Part shown: in pieces, positions 27,345 to 38,300 of the stretch
Position numbering within the stretch: position 1 is the stretch's first letter
Layout of the letters: each line of letters opens with the position of its first letter
Origin: Pseudomonas_T sp032052615
GTDB lineage: Bacteria > Pseudomonadota > Gammaproteobacteria > Pseudomonadales > Pseudomonadaceae
NCBI GenBank assembly: GCA_032052615.1
Contig: DAMBWF010000002.1
Location: 186,001-250,000, forward strand
Direction: 5' to 3'
DNA: 64,000 nucleotides
The notes under the pieces: model-generated
Told to the model about the DNA's origin: nothing
What the model saw: only the letters and a program-made list of their open reading frames with translations
Databases searched by the model: none
Translations under genes and position numbers: made by a program

Positions 27345-27411
27345 CCCAACTGAGTCCTGGAGACGAAAAAAGCATCGAAGCCCAAGCTCTTCACGGCCCT
27401 CTACGGCTCGG

Positions 27412-28806
27412 CTAGCTCCGCCGCCAGCGCAGCAGGAGCAGGAGCAGCGCGAGGAGGGTCGTTAGGGCCACGGCCAGGCCGGCTGCCAGCCAGGCGAGGC
27501 CGGCGAAGCCCAGCAGGGGTTTTTCGATGCGCAGGTAGCCGGGCTGGTCGAGCAGAAGCCGCAGTGCCTGGTCGGCCTGTTCGAGGGTCACCTTCCGCAG
27601 GCGCGCGGCGGTGTCGCCGAAGCGGCCGTCCTGGTAATCGCCCAGGGCGTACCAGTAGTGGTCGGCGAGGTCGCTGTCGCCCTGGATGGCCCAGGCTTGG
27701 CGGGCCACCGCGGCGCCTTGCAGGCGGGCGAAGGTGGCCGGGTCGAGGCCGTCGCGGCGCAGCTCCTCGACCAGCCCGCGCAGCACCCGCTCGGCGCGTT
27801 CCACGTCGCCGCGCTCGAGGTCGGCGTTGAGGCTGAGGAAGCTTTCCTCGCCGAAGGCGCGCCGCTCGCTCCATGGCCCGTAGGACAGCCCCTGCTCGAT
27901 GCGCAGGCGACGGTACAGGGCCCATTCCAGGTAGTCCCGTAGCAGTTCCCAGGTCTCGTCGTCGCCGTCCAGGTCCGGCTCGCGGAAGATCCAGTGCAGC
28001 TTGGCGCTTTCGCCGAACAACCCCTGGTTCAGGGTGCGGCGCAAGGCGGCCGGCTGGCGGATCGAGGCGAGGGGCCGGCGGTCCATCTGCGGGCCCTCGG
28101 CGAGCGCGCCGAAGCGCCGCTCCAGGTAGGCCGGCAGGTGGCGGTCCAGGTCGCCGACGACGATCAGGGTCATGTTGTTGGGCACGTACCAGTCGCGGCG
28201 CAGGGCTTCCAGGCGCGCCCGGGTCAGCCCGGCCACCTGGGGCCGCTCGGCGCAGGCCAGGCCCAGCTCCACGGCGAGTTGCTGGTGGGCCTCGCGGCCG
28301 ATCAGGTCCTGGCGGTCGAGCCAGCGCTCCAGGTGGGAATAGTGGCCGCCGCTCTCGCGCTGGACGATGCGCTTGGCCTCGGCGACGCCCGCGTCGCTCA
28401 GGCGGGTGTCTTGCAGCACGTCCAGCAGCAGGTCGAGGGCATCGCGCTGGCGGGCGGCCGGGGCCTCCACCAGGTAGGCGGTGTCGCCCTCGCCGGTGAA
28501 AGCGTTCCATTCGCCGCCCAGCGCCTGCATGCGCGCTTCCAGGGCCGCTTCGCCGCCGGCGTCGAGGCCGCCGAAGAACAAGTGCTCCAAGAGGTGCGGC
28601 AGCTCCTGGTCGGTGCAGGGGAAATCGTCGAAGCCCACCCCCACCACCAGGCGGATCGACACGTGGCCGCGCTCGGCGGTGGGCTTGAGCAGCACCTGCA
28701 GGCCGTTTTCCAGCAGGTAGCCTTCGACCTGGAGGCGGTCCTCGGCGTGCAGCGGCAGAGCCAGCAAGAGGGTGAGGCCGAGCAGGCGGGCGAACAGGTA
28801 ACGCAT
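27412..28806 (-). CDS. M16-family zinc peptidase, membrane anchored
   Basis: A 464-residue protein of the insulinase/pitrilysin fold. It has an N-terminal signal or anchor (RYLFARLLGLTLLLALPLHA), the inverted zinc motif HLLEH about residue 70 with a downstream acidic region for the third ligand, a second M16 domain (YVPNNMTLIVVGD onward), and a C-terminal TM helix (about 433-460) followed by RWRRS. The start at 28806 is preferred because it begins the signal peptide; an in-frame ATG at 28842 adds twelve basic residues. Substrate unknown. P. aeruginosa has a similar peptidase in the PA5474 area. Confidence 0.78.
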   Translation of the reverse strand: MRYLFARLLGLTLLLALPLHAEDRLQVEGYLLENGLQVLLKPTAERGHVSIRLVVGVGFDDFPCTDQELPHLLEHLFFGGLDAGGEAALEARMQALGGEWNAFTGEGDTAYLVEAPAARQRDALDLLLDVLQDTRLSDAGVAEAKRIVQRESGGHYSHLERWLDRQDLIGREAHQQLAVELGLACAERPQVAGLTRARLEALRRDWYVPNNMTLIVVGDLDRHLPAYLERRFGALAEGPQMDRRPLASIRQPAALRRTLNQGLFGESAKLHWIFREPDLDGDDETWELLRDYLEWALYRRLRIEQGLSYGPWSERRAFGEESFLSLNADLERGDVERAERVLRGLVEELRRDGLDPATFARLQGAAVARQAWAIQGDSDLADHYWYALGDYQDGRFGDTAARLRKVTLEQADQALRLLLDQPGYLRIEKPLLGFAGLAWLAAGLAVALTTLLALLLLLLRWRRS

Positions 28807-28911
28807 GGGGCGCGAGCGGTGACGGCGGAAGACGGCCAGCATAACGGGTTTCGCCGCCCCCGCGCAGGGCGTTCGACGGCGAATCGACCGAATGGCCTTC
28901 GGCGCGGCGAC

Positions 28912-30075
28912 TCAGGCCGGCGCGGCGCCGTCGTCCGGGCCGGACGCGGGGCGGCTGCCCTCCAGGCGCACCTTGAGCGCCAGGTCGGTGCGCGAGTCGG
29001 CGTGCTTGAGGGCCTGCTCCAGGGTGATCCGGCCGGCTTCATGGAGGGCGAAGAGGTGCTGGTCGAAGGTTTGCAGACCCTGCTCCGGCGCCTGGCCGAT
29101 GGCGTCCTTGAGGGCCGCCAGTTCGTCGCGCTTGATCAGGTCGCGCAGGTAAGGCGTGCCCAGCAGCAGTTCCACCGCCACCACCCGCTTGCGCTCGCGC
29201 CCCGGCACCAGGCGCTGGGCCACCACCGCCAGCAGGTTCTGGGACAGGTCCCCCAGCACCTGGGCACGGGCCGCCTCGGGGAAGAAGTGCGCCACCCGCT
29301 CGATGGCCTGGACGCTGCTGGTGGCGTGCAGGGTGGCGATGCACAGGTGGCCGGTCTCGGCGTAGTGCAGGGCGTGCTGCATGCTGTCCAGGTCGCGGAT
29401 TTCGCCGAGCATGATCACGTCCGGCGCTTCCCGCAGCACGTTGCGCAGGGCGGCGGCGAAGCTGTGGGTATCCAGGCCGACTTCCCGCTGATCCACCAGG
29501 GAGCGCTTGTGGCGGTGGATGAATTCGATGGGGTCCTCGACGCAGACGATGTGTCCGCTGCGCCGCTCGTTGCGGTGGTCGAGCATGGCCGCCAGGGTGG
29601 TGGACTTGCCGGAGCCGGCGGCGCCCACCACCAGGATCAGGCCACGGTCGAACAGCGCGAGCTTTTCCAGCGTCGGTGGCAGGCCAAGGGTATCCAGAGA
29701 GGGGATATGGGTCTTGATGTGGCGCACCACCATCGCCACCTCGCCCCGCTGGCGGTACAGGTTGACCCGGAAGCGGCCGACCTGGGGCACGCCCACCGCC
29801 AGGTCCAGTTCCCAGTCCCGGGCGAACTCGGCGCGCTGGGCCTCGTTCATCAGGTCGTCGGCCATGCGCCGCAAGGCCGGGGGCGACAGCGGCGGCAGGT
29901 CCAGGGGCAGGCTGTGGCCGTCTACCTTCACGTGGGGCGGGGCGCCGACGGTGAGGAACAGGTCGGAGCCCTCCCGTTCGGCCAGCACCCGCAGCAGGGC
30001 GTGGATGTCGAGGGGGTCGCGGGGCGGCGGTGCGGTGTCCATGGCGGCGCTCGTCGAGGCGATAAACCGCGCCAT
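28912..30075 (-). CDS. PilT/PilU-family type IV pilus ATPase (PilU-like)
   Basis: A hexameric retraction-type ATPase of 387 residues. Walker A is VVGAAGSGKST, the Asp box and Walker B are VEDPIEF and VIMLGEIRD, and the His box is HLCIATLHA. The long C-terminus after the ATPase core resembles PilU more than PilT. The chosen ATG (30075) has GAGG five bases upstream; alternatives are 30078 and 30042 (MDTAPPPRD). No other pilus gene is in the neighbourhood, so it is a paralogue away from pilT-pilU, perhaps for an accessory pilus or surface sensing. Confidence 0.82.
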   Translation of the reverse strand: MARFIASTSAAMDTAPPPRDPLDIHALLRVLAEREGSDLFLTVGAPPHVKVDGHSLPLDLPPLSPPALRRMADDLMNEAQRAEFARDWELDLAVGVPQVGRFRVNLYRQRGEVAMVVRHIKTHIPSLDTLGLPPTLEKLALFDRGLILVVGAAGSGKSTTLAAMLDHRNERRSGHIVCVEDPIEFIHRHKRSLVDQREVGLDTHSFAAALRNVLREAPDVIMLGEIRDLDSMQHALHYAETGHLCIATLHATSSVQAIERVAHFFPEAARAQVLGDLSQNLLAVVAQRLVPGRERKRVVAVELLLGTPYLRDLIKRDELAALKDAIGQAPEQGLQTFDQHLFALHEAGRITLEQALKHADSRTDLALKVRLEGSRPASGPDDGAAPA

Positions 30076-30120
30076 CATCGCCTCGCCATGGCCCGCCCGC
30101 AATGCGCCGGGCGGTCGCCC

Positions 30121-31800
30121 TTAGCCGTCTTCCAGGCGAGCTTCGCCGACGTCGCCTTCCAGGGGGCTGTCATCGCCCACCGCGGCCGGCGCGTGGGGGT
30201 TGTCCAGGACGGCGTAGGCGATGGCGCAGAACAACGAGTTGAGGCGCTTCATGTCGCTGATCAGGTCCAGGTGCAGAGAGCTGGTCTCGATGCTTTGCAC
30301 CACCTGCTGATGCAAGCGGTCGACGTGGGCGTGGGCGAAGCGACGCTCCTGCAGGCGGAAGCGCTGCTTGGCGCGGCGCAGGCGCTTGGCGCTTTCCACG
30401 TCGCCGTTGAGGAACACCGACAGGGCCAGGCGCAGGTTGGCCACCAGTTGGGCGTGGAGGGTGGTCAGCTCCTCCAGGCCGGTGGCGGAGAAGGAACGGC
30501 TGCGAGCGGTCTTCTTGTCCTGCACGGTGCTGAGCATGTGCTCCACCAGGTCGCCGGCCTGCTCCAGGTTGATCGCCAGCTCGATGATCTCCGCCCAGCG
30601 CCGGCTGTCCCGCTCGCCCAGGTCCTCCCGGGGCATTCGCGCCAGGTACAGCTTGATCGCCGTGTAGAGGGCGTCGACATCGTCGTCCTGGCGGCGGATT
30701 TCCTTGCCCAACTGCGGATCGCCGCCGTGGATCACCTGCAACAGGTTGTTGAGCATCTGCTCCACCATGTCGCCCATGCGCAGGGTCTCGCGCACCGCGT
30801 TGGCCAGGGCCAGGCTCGGGGTGTCGAGGGCGGCCGGGTCCAGGTGGCGCGGCCGCGCCACGTTGTCCTCCAGGGCGCGGTCGGGCAGCAGGCGGTTGCA
30901 GAAGCGCGCCATCGGCGCGGTGAGCGGCAGGCACAGGGTGCAGCGCACCAAGTTGTAGAGCACGTGGAAGGCGATCACCAGCTCCTGCTGGCTGATCGAC
31001 CAGCGCTCCATGCCGGCGGCCAGGGGTTCCACCAGCGGCAGCACCAGCAGGCAGCCGGCGAGCTTGAACAGCAGGCTGCCCAGGGCCACCCGGCGGCCCG
31101 CGGCGTTCTGCGCGCTGGCGCTGATCATCGCCAGGATGCCGCTGCCCAGGTTGGCCCCCACCACCAGACACAGCGCCACCTTCAGGGAGATCACCTTGGA
31201 CGCCGCGAGGGTCGAGGTGAGCAGCACGGCGGCCAGGCTGGAGTAGGAGATCATGGCGAACAGCGCGCCGGTGAGGGCGTCCAGCAGCACGTCGCCGGTG
31301 AGCGAGGAGAACAGTACCTGCACGCCCTTGGCCTCGGTCATCGGCGTGGCCGCGGCGACGATCAGTTGCAGGGCGAGGATGATCAGGCCGAGGCCGATGG
31401 CCACCCGGCCCAGTTGGCCGGCGCGGGTCTGCTTGCGGGACAGGAACAGGATCACCCCGAAGAAGATCAGCAGCGGCGACAGCCAGGACAGGTCCAGGGT
31501 CAGCACCCGCGCCATCAGCGCGGTGCCGACGTCGGCACCGAGCATCACCGTCAACGCGGGGCCCAGGGCCATCAGCCCCTGGGCGACGAAGGAGGTGGCC
31601 AGCAGGGCGGTCGCATTGCTGCTTTGCACCAGGGCGGTGACGCCGATGCCGGTGATGAAGGCCAGGGGCTTGCGCTCCACGCTGCGGCTGATCAGACGTC
31701 GCAGGTCGGCGCCGTACACCCGCAGGATGCCGGTACGCACGATGTGGGTGCCCCAGACCAGCAAGGCGACGGCCGAGAGCAGATTGAGCAAGGTCAGCAT
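30121..31800 (-). CDS. Na/Pi cotransporter family protein with PhoU-like tail
   Basis: A 559-residue protein: residues 1-310 hold about eight TM helices with the two characteristic repeats (GVTALVQSSNATALLA near 55 and SYSSLAAVLLTSTLAA near 190, the QSS-type sodium/phosphate motifs), and residues 340-530 are a helical PhoU-like domain. Relatives (YjbB/NptA type) move phosphate, often outward. It starts at ATG 31800 and shares the strand with the pilU-like gene 45 bases downstream. No clear Pho box was found upstream. Confidence 0.83.
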   Translation of the reverse strand: MLTLLNLLSAVALLVWGTHIVRTGILRVYGADLRRLISRSVERKPLAFITGIGVTALVQSSNATALLATSFVAQGLMALGPALTVMLGADVGTALMARVLTLDLSWLSPLLIFFGVILFLSRKQTRAGQLGRVAIGLGLIILALQLIVAAATPMTEAKGVQVLFSSLTGDVLLDALTGALFAMISYSSLAAVLLTSTLAASKVISLKVALCLVVGANLGSGILAMISASAQNAAGRRVALGSLLFKLAGCLLVLPLVEPLAAGMERWSISQQELVIAFHVLYNLVRCTLCLPLTAPMARFCNRLLPDRALEDNVARPRHLDPAALDTPSLALANAVRETLRMGDMVEQMLNNLLQVIHGGDPQLGKEIRRQDDDVDALYTAIKLYLARMPREDLGERDSRRWAEIIELAINLEQAGDLVEHMLSTVQDKKTARSRSFSATGLEELTTLHAQLVANLRLALSVFLNGDVESAKRLRRAKQRFRLQERRFAHAHVDRLHQQVVQSIETSSLHLDLISDMKRLNSLFCAIAYAVLDNPHAPAAVGDDSPLEGDVGEARLEDG

Positions 31801-32040
31801 TGGTGGCCCTCCGGACTGACGAGGATAGAGCCGCGACGAACACCCCTGGGGACGACGATGAACGGACGAGTGGTCACACGATTGTCATATTTGTCCGGAA
31901 TTGCAATCGTGAGTTCGCTAACGAAGCGCCTCATGCACCGTTCCGGTCCTTCTCAGCGTAGCCGCGCCGGCCGGCGTCCGGGCGGGGCGGTGGCCGGTGC
32001 ATCTGGTACCCTTGACGACCGGATTCCCGCAGGCACCGCG

Positions 32041-35000
32041 ATGCTCGATCTCTACCATGCCAACGACCTGGAAAGCCTCGGCGAATTGGCCTGCGCGCTG
32101 CTCGCCCAGCCCCAGGCCGACCCGCTGGCGCCGGCCCGGGTGGTGGTGCCCAGCCAGGGCATGGGACGCTGGCTGACCCTGCTGCTGGCGCGCCGGCAGG
32201 GCATCGCCATGCACGTGGAACTGCACCTGCCGGCGCGCTTCGTCTGGGACCTGACCCGCCAGGCGTTGGGCGAGCTGCCGACGCAATCCGCCTTCAACCC
32301 GGCGACCCTCGCCTGGCGCCTCTACGACTGGCTCTGCGAGGACGCCCACCTGGCCCGGGCGCCGCGCCTGGCGCGCTACCTGGACGGCGGCGACGACCGC
32401 CGGCGGCTGGCCCTGGCGGCGCGCATCGCCGACGTGTTCGACCAGTATCTGCTGTACCGCGACGACTGGCTGGCCGCCTGGGAGCGGGGCGAGCGCCTCG
32501 GCCTGGGCGACGACGAGGACTGGCAGGCGTTGCTCTGGCGTGAACTGACCGCCGACGGCCACCCCCATCGCGCCCGCCTGCTGGGCGAGCTGCTGGCTCG
32601 CCTGCACGACGACGCGCCGCTGCCGGGGCTGCCCGAGCGGCTGCTGGTGTTCGGCATCAACAGCCTGCCGCCGCACCACCTGCGGGTCCTCGAGGGGCTG
32701 GCGCGGCACACCCGGGTGGTGCTGTTCGCCCTCAACCCCAGCCGCGAGGCCTGGGGCGACATCCGCGACATCCGCGAACTGGCCCGGGAAGACCTCGGCG
32801 CGGTCCCGGGCGCCGGCGCGGACGACTGGTACCTGGACGTGGGCCACCCGCTGCTGGCGAGCCTGGGCAAGCAGGGCCGGGACTTCTTCGACGCGCTGTT
32901 CGCCCTGGTCGCCGGCGAGGGCGGCCAGGACACCGGGCTCTACGCCGACGACGCCGGGCTGCGGGACGACAGCCTGCTGCACGGCCTGCAGAACGACATC
33001 CTGCGCCTGCGCACCCGCGCGCCCGACGAACGCCTGGCGCTGCGGGAGGACGACCGCTCCCTGGAAGTGCATGTCTGCCACTCGCCGCTGCGGGAGGTGG
33101 AGGTGCTGCACGACCAGTTGCTGGCGCGCTTCGCCGCCGACCCGACCCTCAGCCCCGACCAGGTCGTGGTGCTGACCCCGGACATCGAACGCTATGCCCC
33201 CTACATCGAGGCGGTGTTCGCCGGCCGCGAGGGCGCCGCCGGACGCGCCACCCCGGCCATCCCCTACAGCCTGGCGGACCGTAGCCTGCGCGCCGAGCTG
33301 CCCCTGGTGGATGCCTTCGTCGCCCTGCTGGGCCTGCCCGACAGCCGCTTCGCCGCCGAGGAGCTGCTGGCCTGGCTGGAGCACCCGGCCCTGGCCGCGC
33401 GCGCCGGGATCGAGGCCGACGACCTGCCGCTGCTGCGGGAGTGGCTGCGGGAGGCGGGGGTGCGCTGGGGCCGCGACGCCGAGCACCGGGTGCGCCTGGG
33501 GTTGCCCGGCGACGAGGCGTTCGGCTGGCGGCAAGGGCTGGATCGCCTGCTGCTGGGCTTCGCCGCGCCGCCGCGGCTGGCCGGCGAGCGCCCGCCGCTG
33601 CTCGGCGGCACTTGGCCCCTGGACGCCCTGGAAGGCGCCCGCGCGCAACTGCTCGGTCGCCTGGCGGCCTTCGTCCAGCGCCTCGCCGGCCTCGCCGCCG
33701 ACCTCGCCCGCCCGCGCCCGCTGGCGGAGTGGGCCGACGCCCTGCAAGAGCTGCTGGACCTGCTGTTCGACGAGCGCGAGGCGGGGGAAACCCTGCTGCT
33801 GCTGTCCCAGGCCTGCGCGACCCTGCGCGACCACGCCCAGGCCTCCGGCATCCGCCGGCCGCTGGACCTAGCCCTGGTGCGCCAGCACCTCATGGGTGTC
33901 CTGGAGCAGGGGAGCGGCGTGGGCGGCTTCCTCACCGGCGCGGTGACCTTCTGCACCATGGTGCCGATGCGCAGCCTGCCGTTCCGCCAGGTCTGCCTGC
34001 TGGGCCTGGACGACGGCGCCTTCCCGCGCCGCACGCCGGCCGCCGGCTTCGACCTGATGGCCCGCCACCCCCGGCGCGGCGACCGCGCGCGGCGCCTGGA
34101 CGACCGCTACCTGCTGCTGGAAACCCTGCTCTCGGCGCGGGACGGGCTGTACCTGAGCTATGTCGGCCGCGACCCCCGGGACAACGCCCCCCTGCCGCCC
34201 TCGGTGCTGGTCAGCGAACTGCTGGAAAGCATCGACCTGACCGCCGAGGCCGGCTCGGCGCGCGCCAGCCAACGGGTTACCGTCGCCCACCCGTTGCAGC
34301 CCTTCGCCCCGGGCAACTTCGCCGGCGACGCCCGGCGGGGCTTCGCCGCGCCCTGGCACCGCGCCGCCGAGCGCCTCGCCGCGCCACCGGCGGCGCCGGA
34401 CGCGCCGTTCGACGTGACGCTGCCGGAACCCGAGGGCGACTGGCTGACCCTGGAGCCGGCACGGCTGGTGCAGTGCTTCCGCCACCCGGCGCGCTTCCTG
34501 CTGGAACAGCGCCTCGGCCTGCGCCTGCCGGACCGCGAGGAAGCCCTGGCCGGCGACGAACCCTTCGAAGTGGAGCGCGCCGCCCTCAACGGCCTGCGCC
34601 GCCTGGCCCTGGAAGCCGCCGAGCGCGGCTGGAGCGAGGCGGACGAGCGCCGCCTGGCCGCTGCCTCCGGCTGGCTGCCGGCGGGCGAGCTGGGCCAGGC
34701 GCTGTGGGGCCAGTTGCGCGGGCCGATCCGCGCCTTCGCCCCGGTGCTGCGGGACGAACGCCCCGAGGACACCCCCCGGCCGCTGCCGGTCGACCTGCGC
34801 CTCGGCGGCGTGCACCTTCACGGGTGGCTCGACGGAGTCACCGCCAGCGGGCTGTTCGACTACCGCCTGCGCGACCTCGGCGCCTGGGAACTGGCGCCGT
34901 TCTGGTTGCGCCACCTGCTGCTGGTCGCCTGCGCCGGGCCCGACGTCGCCCGGGAGAGCCGGCTGCTGTCGCCCTCGCGGGAATGGCGCCTCGGCCCGGT

Positions 35001-35331
35001 GGACGACCCCCTGGGGCGCCTCGAACCCTGGCTCGCCGCCTATCGCGAGGCCCTGCTGCGCCCACTGCCACTGTTTCCGCGCAGCAGCCACGGCTTCGCC
35101 CACAAGTGGCGCCACCCCGGCCGCAAGGCGCCCGTCGACGCCGCTCGCCTGGAAGCCTTCGTGCAATGGACCGGCAACGACTACCTCGCCGGCGAATCCC
35201 TCGACCCCTGGAACGCCCTGGCCTTTCGCGGCGTCGACCCCCTGGGCGAGCGCTTCGAGGCCTTGGCGGAGCAGCTCTACGGGCCGGCCCTGGATGCCCT
35301 GGCCGACGTCGACGAGGAGGCCCCGGCATGA
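32041..35331 (+). CDS. recC: Exodeoxyribonuclease V subunit RecC
   Basis: Chi-recognising scaffold of the RecBCD helicase-nuclease, 1096 residues. The N-terminus MLDLYHANDLESLGELACAL and segments ARVVVPSQGMGRWLTLLLAR and VVVLTPDIERYAPYIEAVF are RecC signatures; the helicase motifs are degenerate, as expected. The frame is open for four kilobases upstream, but the ATG at 32041 gives the known N-terminus. The stop overlaps recB by ATGA. Order recC-recB-recD is that of Pseudomonas. Confidence 0.95.
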   Translation: MLDLYHANDLESLGELACALLAQPQADPLAPARVVVPSQGMGRWLTLLLARRQGIAMHVELHLPARFVWDLTRQALGELPTQSAFNPATLAWRLYDWLCEDAHLARAPRLARYLDGGDDRRRLALAARIADVFDQYLLYRDDWLAAWERGERLGLGDDEDWQALLWRELTADGHPHRARLLGELLARLHDDAPLPGLPERLLVFGINSLPPHHLRVLEGLARHTRVVLFALNPSREAWGDIRDIRELAREDLGAVPGAGADDWYLDVGHPLLASLGKQGRDFFDALFALVAGEGGQDTGLYADDAGLRDDSLLHGLQNDILRLRTRAPDERLALREDDRSLEVHVCHSPLREVEVLHDQLLARFAADPTLSPDQVVVLTPDIERYAPYIEAVFAGREGAAGRATPAIPYSLADRSLRAELPLVDAFVALLGLPDSRFAAEELLAWLEHPALAARAGIEADDLPLLREWLREAGVRWGRDAEHRVRLGLPGDEAFGWRQGLDRLLLGFAAPPRLAGERPPLLGGTWPLDALEGARAQLLGRLAAFVQRLAGLAADLARPRPLAEWADALQELLDLLFDEREAGETLLLLSQACATLRDHAQASGIRRPLDLALVRQHLMGVLEQGSGVGGFLTGAVTFCTMVPMRSLPFRQVCLLGLDDGAFPRRTPAAGFDLMARHPRRGDRARRLDDRYLLLETLLSARDGLYLSYVGRDPRDNAPLPPSVLVSELLESIDLTAEAGSARASQRVTVAHPLQPFAPGNFAGDARRGFAAPWHRAAERLAAPPAAPDAPFDVTLPEPEGDWLTLEPARLVQCFRHPARFLLEQRLGLRLPDREEALAGDEPFEVERAALNGLRRLALEAAERGWSEADERRLAAASGWLPAGELGQALWGQLRGPIRAFAPVLRDERPEDTPRPLPVDLRLGGVHLHGWLDGVTASGLFDYRLRDLGAWELAPFWLRHLLLVACAGPDVARESRLLSPSREWRLGPVDDPLGRLEPWLAAYREALLRPLPLFPRSSHGFAHKWRHPGRKAPVDAARLEAFVQWTGNDYLAGESLDPWNALAFRGVDPLGERFEALAEQLYGPALDALADVDEEAPA

Positions 35332-38300
35332 GCCTCGACCTGCTCGCCTCGCCCTTCGACGGGCGCAGCCTGATCGAGGCCAGCGCCGGCACCGGCAAGA
35401 CCTGGACCCTCACCGCGCTCTACGCCCGGCTGCTGCTGGAGCGGCAGCTCGGCGTCGGGCAGGTTCTCGTGGTGACCTACACCACCGCCGCCACCGCCGA
35501 GCTGCGCGAGCGTATCCGCGCGCGCCTGGCGGCGCTGCTGGCGGTGTACCAGGGCGGCGAGGCGGAGGACCCGATCCTCGCCGGCCTGCACGCCCGTTAT
35601 CCCGGCGAGGACGCCCACCGCCGGCTGCTGCTGGCGGTCCACGGCTTCGACGAAGCGGCGATCTTCACCATCCACGGCTTCTGCCAGCGGGCCTTGCAGG
35701 ACGCCGCGTTCGAGGCTGGCGGCGACTTCGACGCCGAGCTGACCGCCGACGACCGCGAAGTGCTCGACGCCCTGCTCGCCGACCTCTGGCGTCGCGAGCT
35801 GGCCGAGGCCGAGCCGGCCTGGGCGCGCTACCTGGCCCAGCGGCGCATCACCCCGGCCTGGCTGCGCCAGCGCCTGCGCGGGCACCTGGGCAAGCCCTAC
35901 CTGCGCATCGAGCCCCGGGACCTGGCGGCGGGCGACCTGGCCGCCGTCGAGGCGGCCTGGGAGCGGGCGCGGGACGCCTGGGCGCGGGACAGCGGCGCCT
36001 GGCTGGCGGCCCTGTGCGCCTTCGACGGCCTCAACAAGCGCAGCTACGACCCCGCGCGCCTGCGCCTCTGGCAGACCGAGCTGGGCGCCTACTTCGCCGA
36101 TCCGGCGGCCCTCTACAAGGCCCCGGCGGGGCTGGAGAAGCTCGGCCGGGAGGCCCTGCTCAAGGGCACCCGCAAGGGCCTGGAGACGCCCCTGTCGCCC
36201 CTGGCCGATGCGTTGCAGGACCTCCACGAGGCCCTGGCGGCGGCCGAGCCGGTGGGCGCGGCGCGGCTGGTGGCGCTGCAGGTGCGCCTGCTCGACGCCC
36301 TCAACGCCGAACTGCCGACGCGCAAGGCGGCCCAGCGCCTGCTGGCCTTCGACGACCTGCTCAACCGCCTCGACGACGCCCTCCACGGCCCGGCGGGCGA
36401 CGACCTGGCGGCGACCCTGCGGGGGCGCTACCCGGTGGCGTTGATCGACGAATTCCAAGACACCGACCCGGTGCAGTACCGGATCTTCCGGCGTATCTAT
36501 GCCGACGCCGGCGACCTGTGCTTCGTCGGCGATCCCAAGCAGGCCATCTACGCCTTCCGTGGCGCCGACCTGAGCACCTACCTGCGGGCCCGGGAGGAAG
36601 CGGCGCGGCAGTACAGCCTGGCGGTCAACCACCGCTCCACCCCGGAGCTGATCGCCGCCCTCAACCGCCTGTTCGACCGCCCGCTGCCCTTCGCCGAAGC
36701 CGGCCTGCTCTACCCGCCGGTGGGCGCCAGCGAACGGCCCCGGGCGCGGCTGGTGCTCCCCGAGGCGGGCGCGCCGCTGGAGCTGGTGTGGCTCGGCGAC
36801 GACCCCCTGGGCAAGGGCGAGGCCGGCGAGCGGGCCGCCCGCGATAGCGCCCGGCGGATCGCCGCGCTGCTGGCCGCCAGCGCCGCCGGCGAGGCGTATT
36901 TCGAGCGGGACGGCACCCGCGCGCCCCTGCGCGGCGGCGACATCGCCGTGCTGGTGGCCAGCCACCGCCAGGCCGCCTCGGTGGCCGCCGAACTGAGCGC
37001 CCGGGGCGTGCCCAGCGTGCGGCGCGGGCGCGACAGCGTCTGGCTCAGCGAGGAGGCCGAGGCCCTGGCCGCGGTGCTCGCCGCCTACGCCGAGCCGGGC
37101 CGCGAAGGCGTGCTGCGCTACGCCCTCGCCAGTCGCCTGCTGGGGCGCGACGCCGCCCACCTGGCGCGCTGCCAGGACGACGAGCAGGCCTGGGACGCCG
37201 AGCGGGAAAGCGCCGAGCGCTACCACCAGCTCTGGCAGCAACAGGGTTTCATGCGCGCCTTCCGCGCCTGGCTCGACGAACAGGGCGTGGCGGAGCGCCT
37301 GCTGGCCCTGGCGGACGGCGAGCGGCGCTTGACCAACCTGCTGCACCTGGCCGAACTGCTCCAGGCCGAGAGCCGCCTCCGCCCCGGCCTGGAACCCCTG
37401 CTGGCGTGGTTCGACGCCCAGCGCGGCGCCGACCACCACGGCGAGGACGCGCTGCTGCGCCTGGAGAGCGATGCCGAGCGGGTGCAGATCGTCACCGTGC
37501 ACACCAGCAAGGGCCTGGAATATCCCCTGGTGTTCTGCCCGTTCCTCTGGGACGGCGCGCTGCTGCGCCGGGACGAAGACATCACCTGCCACGCCGAGGA
37601 CGGCACGCCGCTGCTCGACCTGGGCAGCGAGCGACTCGACGACCGGCGCCTGGTCGCCCGCCACGAACGCTTCGCCGAGCGCCTGCGCCTGGCCTACGTG
37701 GCCCTGACCCGCGCCCGGGACCGGCTGTGGCTGCACTGGGGCCCGGTGGCGATGCCCAAGCCCCGGGCCGACGGCGGCCTGCCCGACGAGGGCCTGCACA
37801 GCAGCGCCCTGGCCTGGCTACTGCACGGGCGCCACCTGGACGGCGCGGCGTTGCTGGATCAGCTCGCCGCCCACCTGGCGGCCCTGGATGGCGCCGGCCT
37901 GCGGGCCGAGCTGGACGCCTTGGTGGCGCTCGGCGACGGCCACCTGGCGGTGGTCGCGCTTCTGGAGAGCGAGGCCCGCGCCCAGGGCGAGCGCCGCGCC
38001 GAGCCCCCGGCGCCGCTGGCCCGCCTGGGCCGCACCCTGCACAGCGCCTGGCGCATCGGCAGCTTCTCCGGCCTGGCCGCCGGCATGCACCAGGAAGCGC
38101 CGGACCGCGACGCCCTGGCGGTGCCCGCCACCGTCGAGCCCGGCGAGGGCTTCCACGGCTTCCCCCGGGGCGCCCGGGCCGGTACCTGCCTGCATGCGAT
38201 CCTCGAGGACTGGGCGCGGGGCGAGGGCGAGCTGCCCGCCCTGGTGACCAAGCACCTGAAGGGCCATGGCCTGCCGGAGCACTGGGCGGAGATCGCCACC

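Noticed and set aside
31883..31900. Pho box upstream of the Na/Pi cotransporter
   Set aside because: One half (TTGTCAT) is fair but the second half is missing and the orientation is wrong for the minus-strand gene.
27994..32040. Open frame running in front of recC for four kilobases
   Set aside because: Antisense to three clear genes (M16 peptidase, PilU-like, Na/Pi transporter); RecC begins at 32041 with its known N-terminus.
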